From contig CALICM010000045.1 of NCBI GenBank assembly GCA_938049225.1, forward strand, positions 1 to 33,113: DNA of 33,113 nucleotides, written 5' to 3'. Below the pieces are notes generated by a model. That model was given only the letters and a program-made list of their open reading frames with translations. It was not told the origin of the DNA and searched no databases. Shown here one piece after another: positions 15,428 through 24,442 of the stretch. Every line of letters begins with the position of its first letter. Positions within the stretch are counted from its first letter, which is position 1. Position numbers and translations under genes: made by a program. This DNA is from an uncultured Paracoccaceae bacterium (GTDB taxonomy: Bacteria; Pseudomonadota; Alphaproteobacteria; Rhodobacterales; Rhodobacteraceae).

Positions 15428-15932
15428 CATCCTCGATCTGGTGATCGAGGATGTCAGGTGGGATGCGAGTCGTTTGGCGGATTTGGCCCGCCAAGCCATC
15501 GACCTGGCGCTTACCCACGCGGCGGTAGAAACGCACGACGTTGAGGTTGTTCTGCTCGCCTGTGATGACGCCCGGATTGCAACGCTCAACAGCCAGTTTC
15601 GCGGCCGGTCGACGGCGACGAATGTGCTGTCGTGGCCCGCGTTGGATCTCTTCCCGGACACTCCCGGCGACACCCCCAAGACCGAAATTCCCGCCGATCC
15701 CTTCGGCGCGACATCCCTGGGCGACATCGCCATCGCCTATGAAACCGTTGTCGCCGAGGCAACGGCAGGCGAAATTTCACTGGATGATCACATTCTTCAT
15801 CTTATTTTGCATGCCTGCCTGCATTTGCTAGGCTATGATCACCAAACCGACGCAGATGCGGTGGTTATGGAATCGCTCGAGGTTTTGGCCCTTGCCTCAG
15901 CGGGTGTCGCGTCACCATATGAGGGGCTATAG
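15420..15932 (+). CDS. ybeY: rRNA maturation RNase YbeY
   Basis: A 170-aa zinc-dependent endoribonuclease needed for 16S rRNA 3' end maturation and ribosome quality control. The metal motif is HACLHLLGYDH, giving His131, His135 and His141. GRSTATNVLSWP (62-73) is the family's conserved substrate-cleft segment, and GDIAIAYETV (101-110) is also typical. The frame is open upstream to 15357 inside phoH, but ATG 15420 gives the right N-terminus and an 8-base overlap with phoH. A small hairpin (GCGGG 15932-15936 with CCCGC 15942-15946) follows the stop before the next gene. Confidence 0.95.
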   Translation: MTDILDLVIEDVRWDASRLADLARQAIDLALTHAAVETHDVEVVLLACDDARIATLNSQFRGRSTATNVLSWPALDLFPDTPGDTPKTEIPADPFGATSLGDIAIAYETVVAEATAGEISLDDHILHLILHACLHLLGYDHQTDADAVVMESLEVLALASAGVASPYEGL

Positions 15933-15962
15933 CGGGTTTTCCCCGCGCAACGGAACGGAGCA

Positions 15963-16871
15963 ATGGGCGACAACACCGATGGATCTTCTAGCGCAGCGCA
16001 GGGCGCGCTGACGGCGGACGAGGATAAAGACCCCCCGCTGAGTATCTGGGACCGCTTGTTGGGCCGCACGCCCGCACCGGTCCCCCACCCCCAAGGCCCC
16101 TCGGAAATGACCGCGGACCAGGCTGAAGACGCGCGCACGATGTTGCTGAACGTCCGCAATCTGCGCGGTGTTCGCATCCAGGATGTGGCCGTCCCGCGGG
16201 CCGATATCGTGGCCTTGCCGGATACTTCGACGCTTGAGGATATCGTGGGCGTTTTTCGCGACAGCACTTTTACCCGCTTGCCGGTGTTCACTGACACGTT
16301 GGATAGCCCAGCGGGCTTTGTGCACCTCAAGGACATTGCCCTGCGCTACGGTTTTGACTGTCAGACGACGGAGCTGGACTTGAAGGGCCTGTTGCGCCCG
16401 TTGCTGTATGTGCCCCCGTCGATGCCGATCACCGTGCTGCTGCAAAAGATGCAGACAGAGCGGATCCATATGGCTTTGGTGATCGATGAATACGGTGGCG
16501 TCGATGGGCTGGTGACGATCGAGGATCTGGTCGAGCAGATCGTGGGTGAGATCGCGGACGAGCACGACACCGACGAGGCCGTCGGCTGGATCGAGGAGGC
16601 GCCAGGCGTCTATATATGCTCGGCCCGGGCCGAACTTGATGCGTTCGAGGCTGTTGCGGGCGTGGATCTGCTGCCCGATGAAGCCGACGAAGATGTCGAC
16701 ACCCTGGGCGGTCTGGTCATCATGCTGGCGGGTCGCTTGCCCCTGCGGGGCGAGGTGATCCCCCACCCCCAGGGGCACGAGTTCGAGATTGTTGATGCCG
16801 ATCCGCGCATGGTCAAACGCTTGCGTGTACGGCTGCGGCCTGCCGTGGCCCTTGATAGGGCGGCGGAATAA
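15963..16871 (+). CDS. corC: hemolysin-family / CorC-like protein with CBS pair
   Basis: A 302-aa cytosolic protein with two CBS domains (about 66-125 and 133-190; [19 protein letters not shown] in the first, [20 protein letters not shown] in the second) and a C-terminal CorC_HlyC domain (about 207-290; [19 protein letters not shown]). It lacks the N-terminal membrane DUF21 domain, so it is the short CorC/YbeX type, not a full CNNM transporter. CorC has been linked to Mg/Co efflux and YbeX to ribosome-related metabolism; neither can be confirmed here. The start ATG follows CGGAG. Its place between ybeY and lnt is the classic ybeZ-ybeY-ybeX-lnt order. Confidence 0.9.
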   Translation: MGDNTDGSSSAAQGALTADEDKDPPLSIWDRLLGRTPAPVPHPQGPSEMTADQAEDARTMLLNVRNLRGVRIQDVAVPRADIVALPDTSTLEDIVGVFRDSTFTRLPVFTDTLDSPAGFVHLKDIALRYGFDCQTTELDLKGLLRPLLYVPPSMPITVLLQKMQTERIHMALVIDEYGGVDGLVTIEDLVEQIVGEIADEHDTDEAVGWIEEAPGVYICSARAELDAFEAVAGVDLLPDEADEDVDTLGGLVIMLAGRLPLRGEVIPHPQGHEFEIVDADPRMVKRLRVRLRPAVALDRAAE

Positions 16872-16875
16872 CCCA

Positions 16876-18363
16876 GTGATCCAATGGATAAACGGACTGG
16901 CTGCGCGCCCCCCCTGGATGCGCGGTGCGATGGCGCTGGGCGCGGGTGCGGTTTTGGCCCTGGGGCACAGTCCCTATGATTTCCCTTGGGGCGGGTTGCT
17001 GGCCTTGCCGCTGATTTTTGTTCTGTGGTCCGGCGTGCGCCGCGCCGCCCTGGCGGGTTGGCTGGTGGGCTTGGGCTATTTCGCCGTATCGCTTAGCTGG
17101 ATTGTCGAGCCCTTCCTGGTCGATATCGCGCGGCACGGCTGGATGGCGCCCTTCGCGCTGGTGTTCCTCGCCGGTGGTCTGGCGCTGTTCTGGGCATTTG
17201 GATTTGGTTTGGCCAAACGCGTGGCCGGCGACCGAGTATGGGGTGTTTTGGCTTTGGCAGGATCGCTCAGCCTGACCGAGTTGACGCGTGCCTGGATCTT
17301 GACGGGTTTTCCCTGGGCTTTGCCGGGCTACCTGTGGGCCGACACACCGGTGGTGCAAGTCGCCTCGGTCTTGGGGCCGCATGGCCTGGGTTTGATTGTG
17401 CTCACCTTGGGGTTTCTGCTTGGGCTTCTTCGGATTGGGCCGGTTTTGGTCACTGTTGCAGGGTTTGCGGCGCTTTGGGGATTTGGTACTTGGCGTCTTG
17501 CGCAGCCAGTGGCGGATACAGATATCGTCGTGCGCCTTGTGCAACCAAATGCAGTGCAGCATCTTAAGTGGGATCCCGAATGGATGCCGCAGTTCTATAA
17601 CCGCCAATTGGCCGCCACCGCGGCCCCCGCGGCCCGCGCGCCCGACGTGATCCTTTGGCCTGAAACCGCTGTGCCGTTTCTTTTGGGCACGCGCGCGGAT
17701 CTTTTCGCGCAAATCGCCAACGCGCCCCAGAACCCCAAGGCGCGGGTGATCCTGGGTCTGCGCCGCCATACCCCCGCCGATGGATGGTACAACACGCTCG
17801 CAGCCCTTGCCCCGGACGGGACGGCCCGGCAGACCTATGACAAGCATCATTTGGTACCCTTTGGCGAGTATCTACCGCTTCGGCCCCTGTTTGATGCCAT
17901 AGGGTTGGGCGGTTTCGTCGGCAGCTTTCAGCCGGGGCTGGGGCCGCGTCGGATTACCCTGGACGGGTTGCCGCCTTTTCAGCCACTGATCTGCTACGAG
18001 GCGATTTTCCCGCACGAGGTTCTGCGCGGCGCGCGGCGCCCGGATTGGCTGCTGCAGATCACCAATGACGCCTGGTTCGGCACTTGGAGTGGCCCCTATC
18101 AGCATCTGGCCCAAGCCCGTCTGCGCGCGATCGAGCAGGGCCTGCCCCTGGCCCGTTCTGCTAATACCGGGGTCTCTGCGATGATCGATCCGTTTGGTCG
18201 GGTGGTCATCGCGTTGCCGCTGGGCGCGGATGGGTTCGTCGATGCCCCGCTGCCCGCACCGCTTGCCCCGACGCCCTATGCGCGCAGCGGTGAGTTGCTG
18301 GTTTTGGGGTTGATCCTTGCCTGGCTGGCGGTCGCGATGATTGCAGGCCGCAGGCGGGGTTGA
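16876..18363 (+). CDS. lnt: apolipoprotein N-acyltransferase Lnt
   Basis: A 495-aa inner-membrane enzyme that adds the third acyl chain to the N-terminal Cys of lipoproteins. The N-terminal half holds several membrane helices (within about 15-205), and the C-terminal half is a nitrilase-like domain. The catalytic triad is visible: Glu263 in WPETAVPF, Lys323 in YDKHHLVPFGEY, and Cys373 in LICYEAIFP. NDAWFGTWSGPYQHL is also characteristic. The start is a GTG at 16876, 4 bases after the corC stop; the upstream frame continues into corC and would add an implausible tail. An internal ATG at 16918 would delete 14 residues before the first helix. Lnt is typically essential in proteobacteria; expression is probably coupled to corC. 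Confidence 0.94.
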   Translation: MIQWINGLAARPPWMRGAMALGAGAVLALGHSPYDFPWGGLLALPLIFVLWSGVRRAALAGWLVGLGYFAVSLSWIVEPFLVDIARHGWMAPFALVFLAGGLALFWAFGFGLAKRVAGDRVWGVLALAGSLSLTELTRAWILTGFPWALPGYLWADTPVVQVASVLGPHGLGLIVLTLGFLLGLLRIGPVLVTVAGFAALWGFGTWRLAQPVADTDIVVRLVQPNAVQHLKWDPEWMPQFYNRQLAATAAPAARAPDVILWPETAVPFLLGTRADLFAQIANAPQNPKARVILGLRRHTPADGWYNTLAALAPDGTARQTYDKHHLVPFGEYLPLRPLFDAIGLGGFVGSFQPGLGPRRITLDGLPPFQPLICYEAIFPHEVLRGARRPDWLLQITNDAWFGTWSGPYQHLAQARLRAIEQGLPLARSANTGVSAMIDPFGRVVIALPLGADGFVDAPLPAPLAPTPYARSGELLVLGLILAWLAVAMIAGRRRG

Positions 18364-18375
18364 TAGGTGCAGTCC

Positions 18376-19122
18376 ATGGCGCAAGATCCTTCAAAGCCTG
18401 ACCGCCTGGGTCCCCCGCGTGCCGATGGCGCGCCTTGGCGGAATTTTTATGGGCGGCGGCGCGGCAAACAATTGCGGACCGGGCAGATCGCGCATTTGGA
18501 CACCACCTTGCCGGATCTGGCCGTTCCAAATGTGGGCTGGGACGAGAACCCCCAGCGGCGGCCGCTGGACCTGCACGCCCTCTTTGGCCGCCGTGCGCCT
18601 TTGCATCTGGAGATCGGCTTTGGCGGGGGCGAGCATCTTTTGGCCCGGGCGGCAGGCGAGCCCCAGACCGATTTCATCGGCTGCGAGCCCTTTGTGAACG
18701 GCGTTGCGATGTTATTGCCGAAACTGGCCACGCAGGGATCTGGGAATGTTCGACTGCACCCAGGCGATGCGCGGGATCTGCTGGATGTTTTGCCTGCCGG
18801 TTCGTTGTCGCGGTGCTACCTTTTGTACCCTGATCCGTGGCCCAAGAAAAAACATCACCGGCGTCGATTTGTAAGCGCCGAAACCCTGACGCCCCTTGCA
18901 AGGGCGCTGCAATCGGGAGCCGAGCTGCGGGTCGCGACCGATATCCCTGACTATGTGCGCCACAGCCTTGAAGCCGTCGCGGCACAAGATGCCTTTGAGT
19001 GGACCGCCCAAACGCCTGCGGATTGGCGCGACCCGTGGCCCGATTGGACCCGCACCCGCTATGAGGCCAAGGCGCTGCGCCAGGGGCGCAGCCCGCATTA
19101 CCTGCGATTTCGCCGCCTCTAA
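18376..19122 (+). CDS. trmB: tRNA (guanine-N7)-methyltransferase TrmB
   Basis: A 248-aa SAM-dependent enzyme that makes m7G46 in tRNA variable loops. The SAM loop is LEIGFGGGEH (78-87). The acidic loop FIGCEPFVNGV (100-110) and the signature YLLYPDPWPKKKHHRRRFV (148-166) are textbook TrmB. The C-terminal TRYEAKALRQGRSPHYLRF carries the tRNA-contacting T-x-Y/F-E motif. ATG 18376 is preferred because AGG lies 8 bases upstream; a GTG at 18367 is possible and would add three residues. It starts 12 bases after lnt and is the last gene of the run. Repeat copy C begins 4 bases after its stop. Confidence 0.95.
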   Translation: MAQDPSKPDRLGPPRADGAPWRNFYGRRRGKQLRTGQIAHLDTTLPDLAVPNVGWDENPQRRPLDLHALFGRRAPLHLEIGFGGGEHLLARAAGEPQTDFIGCEPFVNGVAMLLPKLATQGSGNVRLHPGDARDLLDVLPAGSLSRCYLLYPDPWPKKKHHRRRFVSAETLTPLARALQSGAELRVATDIPDYVRHSLEAVAAQDAFEWTAQTPADWRDPWPDWTRTRYEAKALRQGRSPHYLRFRRL

Positions 19123-19125
19123 CGC

Positions 19126-19220
19126 GTTTCGACTTCACTTTGAAGCATCTCCGATCGGCTTTTGTGTTCGAGCCGAACGCCAGAGGCAACGAAAACCAGT
19201 TCCGGTCTAAGTTGAAATGC
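19126..19220 (-). repeat. dispersed ~95-bp palindromic intergenic repeat, copy C (inverted)
   Basis: The same element as at 3183 and 6630, on the opposite strand, and the most symmetric copy. Its ends are GTTTCGACTT (19126-19135) and AAGTTGAAATGC (19209-19220); 10 of the outer 12 positions can pair (counting from GC at 19124). The inner GGCTTTTG (19157-19164) can pair with CGAAAAC (19190-19196) if G-T pairs are allowed. A local hairpin GTTCG/CGAAC (19166-19170 and 19174-19178) lies between. It sits between the convergent trmB and chemoreceptor genes and could also work as a two-way transcript end. Confidence 0.65.
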
Positions 19221-19278
19221 CTTGGGTCGGGGCCCAAAAAACGGATTGGCCTGTTTCTGACCGCGATCTGAAAGACGA

Positions 19279-21846
19279 TTAGAAGCTGGACCAATCCTCG
19301 TCATCCTCGACAACATAGCTGCCGCCACCGGCTTGCGCTGCGGCGGCAGTGGCCGGTGCCGGCGCCGCTGATCGTGGTGCGCTTTCGGTCGCGGCTGCTG
19401 GTACCGGCTCGATCTCCTGTTCAAAATAGTCACGGATCGGATTGGCTTCGTCGCCCGCTGGTTCTGTTGGCGTTGTCGGCACATAGGCTTGCGCCTCGTC
19501 CAAGCGGAAATGCCGGATCGCCTGGGACATTTGCTGGGCCTGATCGGTCAGTGCGGTCGAGCTGCCCCGGCTGCTGTCGGCAAGCTGCACGTTGTCTTGC
19601 GTGTTGCTGTCCATCTGCGCCAACGCGGCCGAGATCTCGGCAATGCCCTGTGCCTGTTCGCGGCTGGCCCCGGTAATTTCCGCGACCGTCTGCGAAGCGG
19701 CACTGATCGCTTCTGTTACCTCAGCCAGAACCTCGCCCGCGCGGTTCACCTCCGTGACGCCGGATTTGACCTGCGCCCGGCTGGTTTTGACGATGGCCGA
19801 AATGTCCTTGGCGGCGTCTAGTGTTTTGCGCGCCAATTCGCGCACTTCTTCAGCCACGACCGAGAACCCGCGACCCGCTTCGCCTGCGCGGGCGGCTTCG
19901 ACCGCGGCGTTTAGCGCCAACAGGTTGGTTTGCGAGGCGATGGTGTCGATCACGGCGATGGTCTCGGCAATTTTGTCAGATCCAGCCTCGATCTCGCTCA
20001 TTGCGCGCACCGCTGCTTGGACCACGCCCTGCCCACCGTCGGCCCTGGACTGTGCGGTGGTCGCCAGTTCTGCCGCGCGGTCCGCGTTCTCGGCGTTGGC
20101 TTTCACATTCGCAGACATCTCCTCCATCGTGGCGGAGGTTTCTTCCAATGATGCCGCTTGAGATCCGGTTCGCTCGGCCAAGTTTTGCGAGCCGTGAGCC
20201 ACTTGATCCGCGGTTTCCCCCAGCTGCGTTGAGGCGGTCGACAACTGTCCAACCAGCACCCGCAAGTTGTCCACGGTTGCGTTCACATTCGATTGCAACT
20301 CGGCCAAGGCGCCATGATGCGTGCCAGACATCGTTTTGCTTAAGTCGCCATCGGCGAGGGCGGTCATGACTTGCTGAAGGTCTGAAATCCCAGCTTCGAC
20401 AGTTGACATCAGTTGGTTCAAACCGGTGGCCAGATCCTGCAAAACCTCGTCATCAAAGGTGTCGGCGACGCGTACCGCAAAATCACCACCGCTGGCACGC
20501 CCAACGACATCGCCAAAGCTTTTGCGCAGGCTTTCCATCATCGTCGCGCGCTCGGCCTCGGCGGTTTCGCGTGCGGCGGCGGCATCAGCCTCGGTCGCGC
20601 GGGCCGCATGAGCGATACTGCGGAACGATTCGACGCTGGCGGCCATCGACCCCAATTCATCTGCACGATCCGCACCAGGTATGGCACTTTCATAATCACC
20701 ATTCGCCATTGCGGTCATTCTGTCTTGCAACTGGCCAACGGGCTTGGCCAGGGACCGGCCAAAGAACAGACAGAAGATGGCCGAGACGACAATCACGCCG
20801 ACCGAAGCAATCACGATCATCCAAGTGAGCGAGGTGAGTGCGGCATAAGAGTGGGCATAGTCTGCCTCCTCAACTATCAGATAGTCCTGGCCCAAAAAGG
20901 ATACCGGAGCAGCGGACATCAGCGCCTTGTTGCCCAACACCCCGGTCGCAACTGTGACAACAGGAGTATCCAAAGTACCGATCTGTTCCGGTTCAAGAAC
21001 AATCTGGCGTTTCAGAATGTCGCCCCCTTCGGTCGCAGACAGTTCGCTGCGCAGCATGAAATCCGTGGCACCGACCATATAGGTCAGACGTGTGTTTGAA
21101 TGGTCGATGCCGTTGGAGGGGATCTGGACTGCGACAACACCGGCGAACTCCATCTCGCCAGTCAGCGGGTTTGGCGTATCGACCCGAACCCCCACAAACG
21201 CCGCGGGCGCGCCGGCACTGGGGGAATATGGGGCGAAGTCGGTTCCGACCAGCACATGCGCCTTTTCGGCCTTGGCCATGCGGAAGGCGTCCGCCAGGCC
21301 AGTATCCGCGTATTTGCCAGATAGCAGGTTTTCGCCGAAGTCGTCTTCCTTGACGACGGTGTAGACAACCTCGCCCTGGGGATCGATCAAGAACACATCG
21401 TAGTACCCGCGCTGCTCCATGAACGATCGGAAGATCGTATGCTCTTGCGCATGGCGCCGGGCGTATTCGCCATCGCTTTCCGAGCCGACCAAATTGGCGC
21501 GCTCGTTGGCAGGAAACGGGTTTTGGGTTATAAAGAAATCGCGCACCGGGGTGCCTTCGCCCAGGGAACGCTCGCGCTGGAGCGCAAAGCTGAGCGAGGC
21601 GATCAGGTTGTTCCGCTCAACCTGCGAGGCCACATAATCCAGGTCCGACCGGACATCGGCCTCGAAATGCTCAATCCGATCGACAGAGACAACCAGATCG
21701 TTGACCATCAGCTCTTCCACGCTGGTTTCCACACCCACCTGTGCGCCATATATACCAATTCCAGCGATACAGGCGGCGGTGATCCCCGAGATCAGAAGCC
21801 CTGTCGCTGCGATCTTGCCCTTAAGCGAGCCCGTGATGAATTTCAT
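19279..21846 (-). CDS. methyl-accepting chemotaxis protein (chemoreceptor)
   Basis: An 855-aa transmembrane chemoreceptor. TM1 is about 12-34. A large periplasmic Cache-like sensor spans about 35-337, with [19 protein letters not shown] in it. TM2 is about 338-362, followed by HAMP ([18 protein letters not shown]), a second HAMP-like segment near 440-530, and the signalling hairpin whose tip is [18 protein letters not shown] (633-650). Methylation-type helices flank the tip. After residue 785 comes a roughly 65-residue Pro/Ala/Glu linker ending in DWSSF, like the xWxxF pentapeptide that tethers CheR/CheB. ATG 21846 has AAGAAGG upstream; a GTG at 21870 is less likely. No other che genes are nearby, so this is an orphan receptor. 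The ligand is unknown. Confidence 0.93.
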   Translation of the reverse strand: MKFITGSLKGKIAATGLLISGITAACIAGIGIYGAQVGVETSVEELMVNDLVVSVDRIEHFEADVRSDLDYVASQVERNNLIASLSFALQRERSLGEGTPVRDFFITQNPFPANERANLVGSESDGEYARRHAQEHTIFRSFMEQRGYYDVFLIDPQGEVVYTVVKEDDFGENLLSGKYADTGLADAFRMAKAEKAHVLVGTDFAPYSPSAGAPAAFVGVRVDTPNPLTGEMEFAGVVAVQIPSNGIDHSNTRLTYMVGATDFMLRSELSATEGGDILKRQIVLEPEQIGTLDTPVVTVATGVLGNKALMSAAPVSFLGQDYLIVEEADYAHSYAALTSLTWMIVIASVGVIVVSAIFCLFFGRSLAKPVGQLQDRMTAMANGDYESAIPGADRADELGSMAASVESFRSIAHAARATEADAAAARETAEAERATMMESLRKSFGDVVGRASGGDFAVRVADTFDDEVLQDLATGLNQLMSTVEAGISDLQQVMTALADGDLSKTMSGTHHGALAELQSNVNATVDNLRVLVGQLSTASTQLGETADQVAHGSQNLAERTGSQAASLEETSATMEEMSANVKANAENADRAAELATTAQSRADGGQGVVQAAVRAMSEIEAGSDKIAETIAVIDTIASQTNLLALNAAVEAARAGEAGRGFSVVAEEVRELARKTLDAAKDISAIVKTSRAQVKSGVTEVNRAGEVLAEVTEAISAASQTVAEITGASREQAQGIAEISAALAQMDSNTQDNVQLADSSRGSSTALTDQAQQMSQAIRHFRLDEAQAYVPTTPTEPAGDEANPIRDYFEQEIEPVPAAATESAPRSAAPAPATAAAAQAGGGSYVVEDDEDWSSF

Positions 21847-22009
21847 GTCAGCACCCTTCTTTGCGCGCACCCATCCGTCCGCGATCGCAAGCGCTATAAA
21901 CGGTGCCCCTTAACCGAGGATTACCAGGTGCACGGGGCTTGCCCCTTTTGTCGGCATTCGATTTAACGGCACCGTCGGCGCCGTGGGGGCGCTCAACGAA
22001 AGGCAGCGT

Positions 22010-22651
22010 ATGCAGTTTACGGTGGCGCTCGACGGTCCCGCGGCCGCGGGCAAGGGCACAATCGGACGCGCGGTCGCAAAATCCTTTGGCTTTGCGCATT
22101 TGGATACCGGGCTTTTGTACCGCGCCGTTGGGGTCAAGGTTATGGGCCGTGCGCGCGGCGTGATCGACCCTGTACTGGCAGCTGTGGTGGCTGAAAAGTT
22201 GACCGAGAAAGACCTGGATCGCCCGGATCTGCGCACAGCCCTGGCCTCGCGCGCGGCGTCGCGTGTGGCAGCGGTGCCTGAAGTCCGCGCGGCACTGCTG
22301 GATTTTCAGCGCAAGTTTGCGCGGCGCGAGGGCGGCGCGGTATTAGACGGCCGGGACATCGGTACGGTTATCTGCCCCGCCGCCGATGTGAAACTCTTCG
22401 TCACTGCGGACGAGGCCACCCGCGCCCGCCGTCGCCACGTGGAACTGGTCAAATCCGGTGCCGACACGACCCTTGACCGGGTTCTGAACGACCTGCGGAC
22501 ACGCGATGCGCGGGATAGCGTGCGTGATACGGCACCGATGATACGGGCGGCGGATGCGCTCTTGCTCGATACCACTGAATTGTCTATAGAGGCGGCGGTA
22601 GCCGAGGCCACGGCGCTGATACAAAAGAAGATTGAGCAGGGTCGGGACTAA
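22010..22651 (+). CDS. cmk: cytidylate kinase
   Basis: A 213-aa cytosolic (d)CMP kinase that makes CDP/dCDP. The P-loop is GPAAAGKGT (9-17), followed by [12 protein letters not shown] (the CMP-binding Asp and Tyr-Arg region). [22 protein letters not shown] is the family's central signature, and the LID segment is [11 protein letters not shown]. The length is usual. ATG 22010 with AAAGG upstream is chosen over an in-frame GTG at 21983. It diverges from the chemoreceptor and is followed, 105 bases later, by rpsA, the common cmk-rpsA pairing. Confidence 0.95.
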   Translation: MQFTVALDGPAAAGKGTIGRAVAKSFGFAHLDTGLLYRAVGVKVMGRARGVIDPVLAAVVAEKLTEKDLDRPDLRTALASRAASRVAAVPEVRAALLDFQRKFARREGGAVLDGRDIGTVICPAADVKLFVTADEATRARRRHVELVKSGADTTLDRVLNDLRTRDARDSVRDTAPMIRAADALLLDTTELSIEAAVAEATALIQKKIEQGRD

Positions 22652-22704
22652 CGTCCGGCCCTTTGTGTTTGCGACCGGCCCGCGTGATCATTCACTCAAA
22701 GACC

Positions 22705-22720
22705 GGCGGAGCCAACCGCC
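22705..22720 (+). promoter_or_regulatory. leader hairpin upstream of rpsA
   Basis: GGCGG (22705-22709) and CCGCC (22716-22720) form a 5-bp stem, about 36 bases before the rpsA start; flanking CC and GG can extend it with a bulge. In E. coli S1 represses its own mRNA through leader structure, so a similar role is possible. The structure is small and unproven. Confidence 0.25.
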
Positions 22721-22756
22721 CGGCCAGAAAACCGTATGTAAGGAACCGAAAGCTAA

Positions 22757-24442
22757 ATGTCTGCAAATGCAACCATGGAAGACTTCGAAGCGCTTCTGAA
22801 CGAAAGCTTCGAACTGAAAACCCCCGACGAGGGTTCTGTCGTCAAGGGCACCGTCCTGGCCATCGAGGCCGGACAAGCCATTATCGATATCGGCTATAAA
22901 ATGGAGGGCCGGGTCGAGCTGAAAGAATTCGCAAGCCCAGGCCAAGACCCCGAGATTACCATCGGCGATGTGGTCGAGGTCTATCTTGAGCGGGTCGAAA
23001 ACGCGCGCGGAGAGGCGGTTATCAGCCGCGACAAAGCCCGGCGCGAGGAAGCTTGGGACCGGCTTGAAAAGGCCGCCGAAAACGAAGAGCGCGTCGCGGG
23101 TGCAATCTTTGGCCGCGTCAAAGGCGGCTTTACCGTCGATCTGGGCGGGGCCGTGGCCTTCTTGCCCGGCAGCCAAGTCGACGTGCGCCCGGTGCGTGAC
23201 GCGACCGCGCTGATGCATATCGAACAGCCGTTCCAAATCCTGAAAATGGACCGCCGCCGGGGCAACATCGTCGTCTCGCGCCGCGCAATCCTTGAGGAAA
23301 GCCGCGCCGAGCAGCGCGCCGAGATCGTCGGCAAGCTGCAAGAGGGCGATACCGTGGACGGCGTGGTCAAGAACATCACCGAATACGGGGCCTTTGTGGA
23401 CCTGGGCGGTGTCGACGGCTTGCTGCACGTCACCGACATGGCCTGGCGCCGCGTGAACCATCCTTCGGAAATCTTGGCTATTGGCGAGACGGTCAAGGTT
23501 CAGGTCGTCAAGATCAACAAGGACACCCAGCGCATCAGCCTGGGCATGAAGCAATTGCTGGAAGATCCTTGGGAGAACGTCGAAGCACGTTATCCGCTGG
23601 ACAGCTTGCACACCGGCCGCGTGACCAACATCACCGACTACGGCGCTTTTGTTGAGCTTGAGCCGGGTGTCGAGGGGCTGGTCCATGTGTCTGAGATGAG
23701 CTGGACCAAGAAAAACGTGCATCCTGGCAAGATCGTCTCCACCTCTCAGGAGGTCGAGGTGATGGTGCTTGAGATCGATACCGCGAAGCGCCGGGTTAGC
23801 CTTGGCCTGAAACAGACCCAAGGCAACCCCTGGGACAACTTCGCCGCTGCCTATCCCGTCGGGACCGAGGTCGAGGGTGAGGTCAAGAACATCACCGAAT
23901 TTGGTCTGTTCGTCGGGCTCGAGGGTGATATCGACGGCATGGTGCATCTGTCTGATCTGGACTGGAACCGGTCTGGCGAAGACGCGATCCAAGATTTCCA
24001 AAAGGGCGACGTGGTCAAAGCGGTCGTCACCGATGTGGACGTCGAGAAAGAGCGGATCAGCCTGTCGATCAAAGCGCTTGAAGGGGACCCGTTCGCCGAT
24101 GCCACCGCTGGCGTGAAGCGCGGCGCCGTTGTTACGGTCGAGGTTACCAAGATCGAAGATGGCGGGATCGAGGTCGAGTACGATGGGATGAAGGCCTTCA
24201 TCCGTCGGTCCGATCTGTCGCGTGACCGGTCCGAGCAGCGCCCCGAGCGGTTCACCGTTGGCGACAAGATCGACGCCCGTGTGACCAATATCGACAAAGC
24301 CAGCCGCCGGTTGGGCCTGTCGATCAAGGCGCGCGAGATCGCCGAAGAGAAAGAGGCCGTCGAACAGTACGGCTCCTCCGATTCGGGCGCCTCGCTGGGC
24401 GATATCCTGGGCGCCGCGCTGAAGGGCGGGGATGACGACTAA
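22757..24442 (+). CDS. rpsA: 30S ribosomal protein S1
   Basis: A 561-aa ribosomal protein that binds mRNA and helps start translation. Six S1 (OB-fold) repeats follow one another: roughly 26-92, 107-172, 195-262, 280-350, 367-437 and 452-522. Repeats 3-5 are marked by the phrases VKNITEYGAFVDLGG, VTNITDYGAFVELE and VKNITEFGLFVGLE, and each ends in a HV/HL-x-D/E-M/L-x-W motif. The first two repeats are more diverged, as in other proteobacteria, where they attach S1 to the ribosome. The length agrees with the E. coli protein (557). The start ATG follows TAAGGAACC. The C-terminal SLGDILGAALKGGDDD tail overlaps the start of sppA by 11 bases. Confidence 0.97.
   Translation: MSANATMEDFEALLNESFELKTPDEGSVVKGTVLAIEAGQAIIDIGYKMEGRVELKEFASPGQDPEITIGDVVEVYLERVENARGEAVISRDKARREEAWDRLEKAAENEERVAGAIFGRVKGGFTVDLGGAVAFLPGSQVDVRPVRDATALMHIEQPFQILKMDRRRGNIVVSRRAILEESRAEQRAEIVGKLQEGDTVDGVVKNITEYGAFVDLGGVDGLLHVTDMAWRRVNHPSEILAIGETVKVQVVKINKDTQRISLGMKQLLEDPWENVEARYPLDSLHTGRVTNITDYGAFVELEPGVEGLVHVSEMSWTKKNVHPGKIVSTSQEVEVMVLEIDTAKRRVSLGLKQTQGNPWDNFAAAYPVGTEVEGEVKNITEFGLFVGLEGDIDGMVHLSDLDWNRSGEDAIQDFQKGDVVKAVVTDVDVEKERISLSIKALEGDPFADATAGVKRGAVVTVEVTKIEDGGIEVEYDGMKAFIRRSDLSRDRSEQRPERFTVGDKIDARVTNIDKASRRLGLSIKAREIAEEKEAVEQYGSSDSGASLGDILGAALKGGDDD

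Noticed and set aside
15932-15946. GCGGG/CCCGC hairpin between ybeY and corC as a terminator
   Set aside because: Only 5 bp with no T run after it, inside what looks like one conserved operon; more likely neutral or a minor attenuating structure.
22688-24001. 437-codon minus-strand frame opposite rpsA (and similar long antisense frames over dcp, miaB and lnt)
   Set aside because: These are antisense shadows caused by third-position GC bias; the sense genes are certain.
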